This document shows positions 4,675 to 6,108 of a stretch of DNA of 6,108 bases, one piece after another. The first letter of the stretch is position 1, and each line of letters opens with the position of its first letter. The stretch comes from JAAYXU01 sp050942555 (GTDB lineage: Bacteria; Bacillota; Clostridia; Christensenellales; UMGS416). Made by a program: the position numbers and the translations under genes. Below the pieces are notes generated by a model. That model saw nothing but the letters and a program-made list of their open reading frames with translations. It made no database searches and was not told the origin of the DNA. The DNA lies in contig JBMNNN010000131.1 in assembly GCA_050942555.1 (NCBI GenBank), forward strand, positions 1 through 6,108. Reading direction: 5' to 3'.

Positions 4675-6108
4675 TCAACCCCTGCTTCTGCGTACGCGGA
4701 GCGCCCGTTCGCGGAAATAGCGCAGCGCGCCCGAGGCGCGCAGCGTGTACCGCGCCAGCAGGTACCGGAACCGCGCGACGGTCTGCACCTCCCCGTCCGT
4801 GGGCGGACGCTCGGAATAGGTCATGCGCACGACGATATCGGCGATCTGCGTGAGCGTGAGCCCGTCCATCGCAAGCCACCGGTCGATCCGGTGCGCGTAC
4901 GTGTACAGCGTCTCGCCGGTCTTGACAGGCGAATTAAACATGAGCAGCAGCGAGAGTATATCGCCGAACAGATACCGCACCTGTCCCGCCGGATCGGGGC
5001 GGAGACGGCGCACCACCCACATCGCGGTGCGCAGGCGGCTGAACGCAGCAAGAGCGGCCAGCGCCAGGAGCGCCAGCCCTCCTGTAATGCCAAGCGCGAG
5101 CGGTACGCGCGAGGGCGCGGGCGCGGGCAGCGGCGGCAGCACGGAATCGGGCTCGGGCGTGGGCTCCTCAGGCTCGATGGGCGAGGGTTGGGCGGGGCCC
5201 GGCTCGCGGGGCGTATCGTCGGTTTCCTCCCTCCCCGACGGGGTCGCGTCGAATGGGATCCACCCGATGCCCTCGAAATAGACCTCGGCCCAGGCATGGG
5301 CGCTTTCGTTGGTCACGGTGCATTCGTTCCGCGGCCCCGGAACGACGCGGTAGCCCTCCACATACCGCGAGGGCAGCCCGGCGATGCGCGCCATCACGGC
5401 CATCGCCGATGCGAAATAGGTGCAGTACCCCTCTCCGGAATCGAAAAACTCGGTCACGAAGTCGCCGCCCTGCGGCTCGGGCGGCGTCGTCGTGTAGCGA
5501 AAATGTGTCGCCAGATAGTCCCGTATGCGCGCCGCCTTCTCAAAGTCGTTTGCCGCTCCTCGCGCGATGATTTCGGTGGTCTTGTACACTACCGGGGACA
5601 TCGTGTTTTCGGGAAGGGCGAGATACCGCGCCCCGATGGATTCCATCTTCTGCGGATCGTCGGGAGCGGCCTCGGCGAGCAGGCGGGCCATGAGCGCGGG
5701 AAACTCCGGGTTTTTGTAATCGGGCAGCACCGCCTCGATCGTATAGCCGCTTCCGGGACGCATGTCGCGGGTCGTAAAGACCTCGCCCTTGTCGTTAAAA
5801 TAGACGATCAGATCAAAGCGCTTCGTCGGATCCACGCGGGAGATTCTGAAGGGCACGAACATCGACGAGGGACTCATCGTCAGATGGATGACGGTGATCT
5901 CGGTCGGGACGAGCATCCGCTCGAGCTCGCCCTGCAGTTCCGGCGCGTCGGGGCGGTTCAGGTCGAACACGTCTGCGAGTACCGGCCGGTTGTTGAGCGC
6001 GCTGATCCGGTAGCGGCTGCTTGCGGTCGTGTCGTACCACCGATAGCCGTCGTATTCGTTAAAGACGACGCCCCGCAGCAGAAGCGGCCTTTTTGTTGCG
6101 ACCCAGAG
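4675..6108 (-). CDS. Transglutaminase-like membrane protein (TgpA type, DUF4129 C-terminus), 5' end beyond window
   Basis: The frame is open to the right edge, so the N-terminus is missing; 477 residues are visible. An apparent start at 5970 is an internal GTG, since upstream codons still read family-like sequence (LLLRGVVFNEYDGYRWYDTT). An extracytoplasmic region is followed by a transglutaminase/protease-like core with the full triad: Cys229 (GEGYCTYFASAM), His271 (NESAHAWAEVYF) and Asp287 (WIPFDATPSG), numbered from the window edge. Next come a proline/glutamate-rich linker (about 296-334), one membrane helix (about 335-357, LALGITGGLALLALAALAAF) and a cytoplasmic tail with a DUF4129-like region ending in arginine-rich residues. 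TgpA-type proteins normally also carry several N-terminal membrane helices, expected outside the window. Some members are protease-like rather than cross-linking enzymes; the substrate is unknown. They often sit beside a MoxR ATPase and a DUF58 protein, which would be upstream. Confidence 0.92.
   Translation of the reverse strand, partial: LWVATKRPLLLRGVVFNEYDGYRWYDTTASSRYRISALNNRPVLADVFDLNRPDAPELQGELERMLVPTEITVIHLTMSPSSMFVPFRISRVDPTKRFDLIVYFNDKGEVFTTRDMRPGSGYTIEAVLPDYKNPEFPALMARLLAEAAPDDPQKMESIGARYLALPENTMSPVVYKTTEIIARGAANDFEKAARIRDYLATHFRYTTTPPEPQGGDFVTEFFDSGEGYCTYFASAMAVMARIAGLPSRYVEGYRVVPGPRNECTVTNESAHAWAEVYFEGIGWIPFDATPSGREETDDTPREPGPAQPSPIEPEEPTPEPDSVLPPLPAPAPSRVPLALGITGGLALLALAALAAFSRLRTAMWVVRRLRPDPAGQVRYLFGDILSLLLMFNSPVKTGETLYTYAHRIDRWLAMDGLTLTQIADIVVRMTYSERPPTDGEVQTVARFRYLLARYTLRASGALRYFRERALRVRRSRG

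Noticed and set aside
4208..4879. Long minus-strand open frame opposite recX.
   Set aside because: It overlaps two well-supported genes and shows the arginine/alanine-rich composition of an antisense shadow.

Overview
The window looks like a core chromosomal region of a GC-rich, spore-forming member of the Bacillota, most likely class Clostridia. This rests on four things: a SAM-I (S-box) riboswitch in front of metK, the metK-recD2 gene order, two small CotF-type spore coat proteins, and strong AGGAGG-type ribosome binding sites. I see no transposase, integrase, tRNA, CRISPR array or tail/capsid gene. Genus cannot be assigned from the sequence alone.

Left part (1-2084, all on the minus strand). 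Read in transcription order, a perfect-consensus SigA-type promoter drives a small membrane protein of the COG2426 family. After a short gap comes a second promoter, a complete SAM-I riboswitch with terminator and antiterminator pairings, metK (GTG start), and 17 bases further on the beginning of recD2, which runs off the left edge. metK and recD2 probably share a transcript controlled by S-adenosylmethionine.

Middle part (2170-3925). A two-gene plus-strand unit encodes a small three-helix holin followed by a cytoplasmic-type Amidase_3 peptidoglycan amidase with a C-terminal SPOR domain. This is a holin/endolysin pair with no other phage gene around it. It converges, across a strong hairpin terminator, on a minus-strand pair of CotF-like spore coat genes. 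These are preceded by a candidate SigE-like sporulation promoter. The architecture of the amidase resembles Bacillus CwlC, a mother-cell lysis amidase, so a role in lysis during sporulation is an attractive but unproven reading.

Right part (3949-6108). recX, the RecA regulator, is transcribed rightward from a short region shared with the divergent coat operon. It ends only 20 bases from the stop codon of a convergent transglutaminase-like membrane protein whose N-terminal part lies beyond the right edge. The non-coding stretches are all shorter than about 205 bases and are described below.
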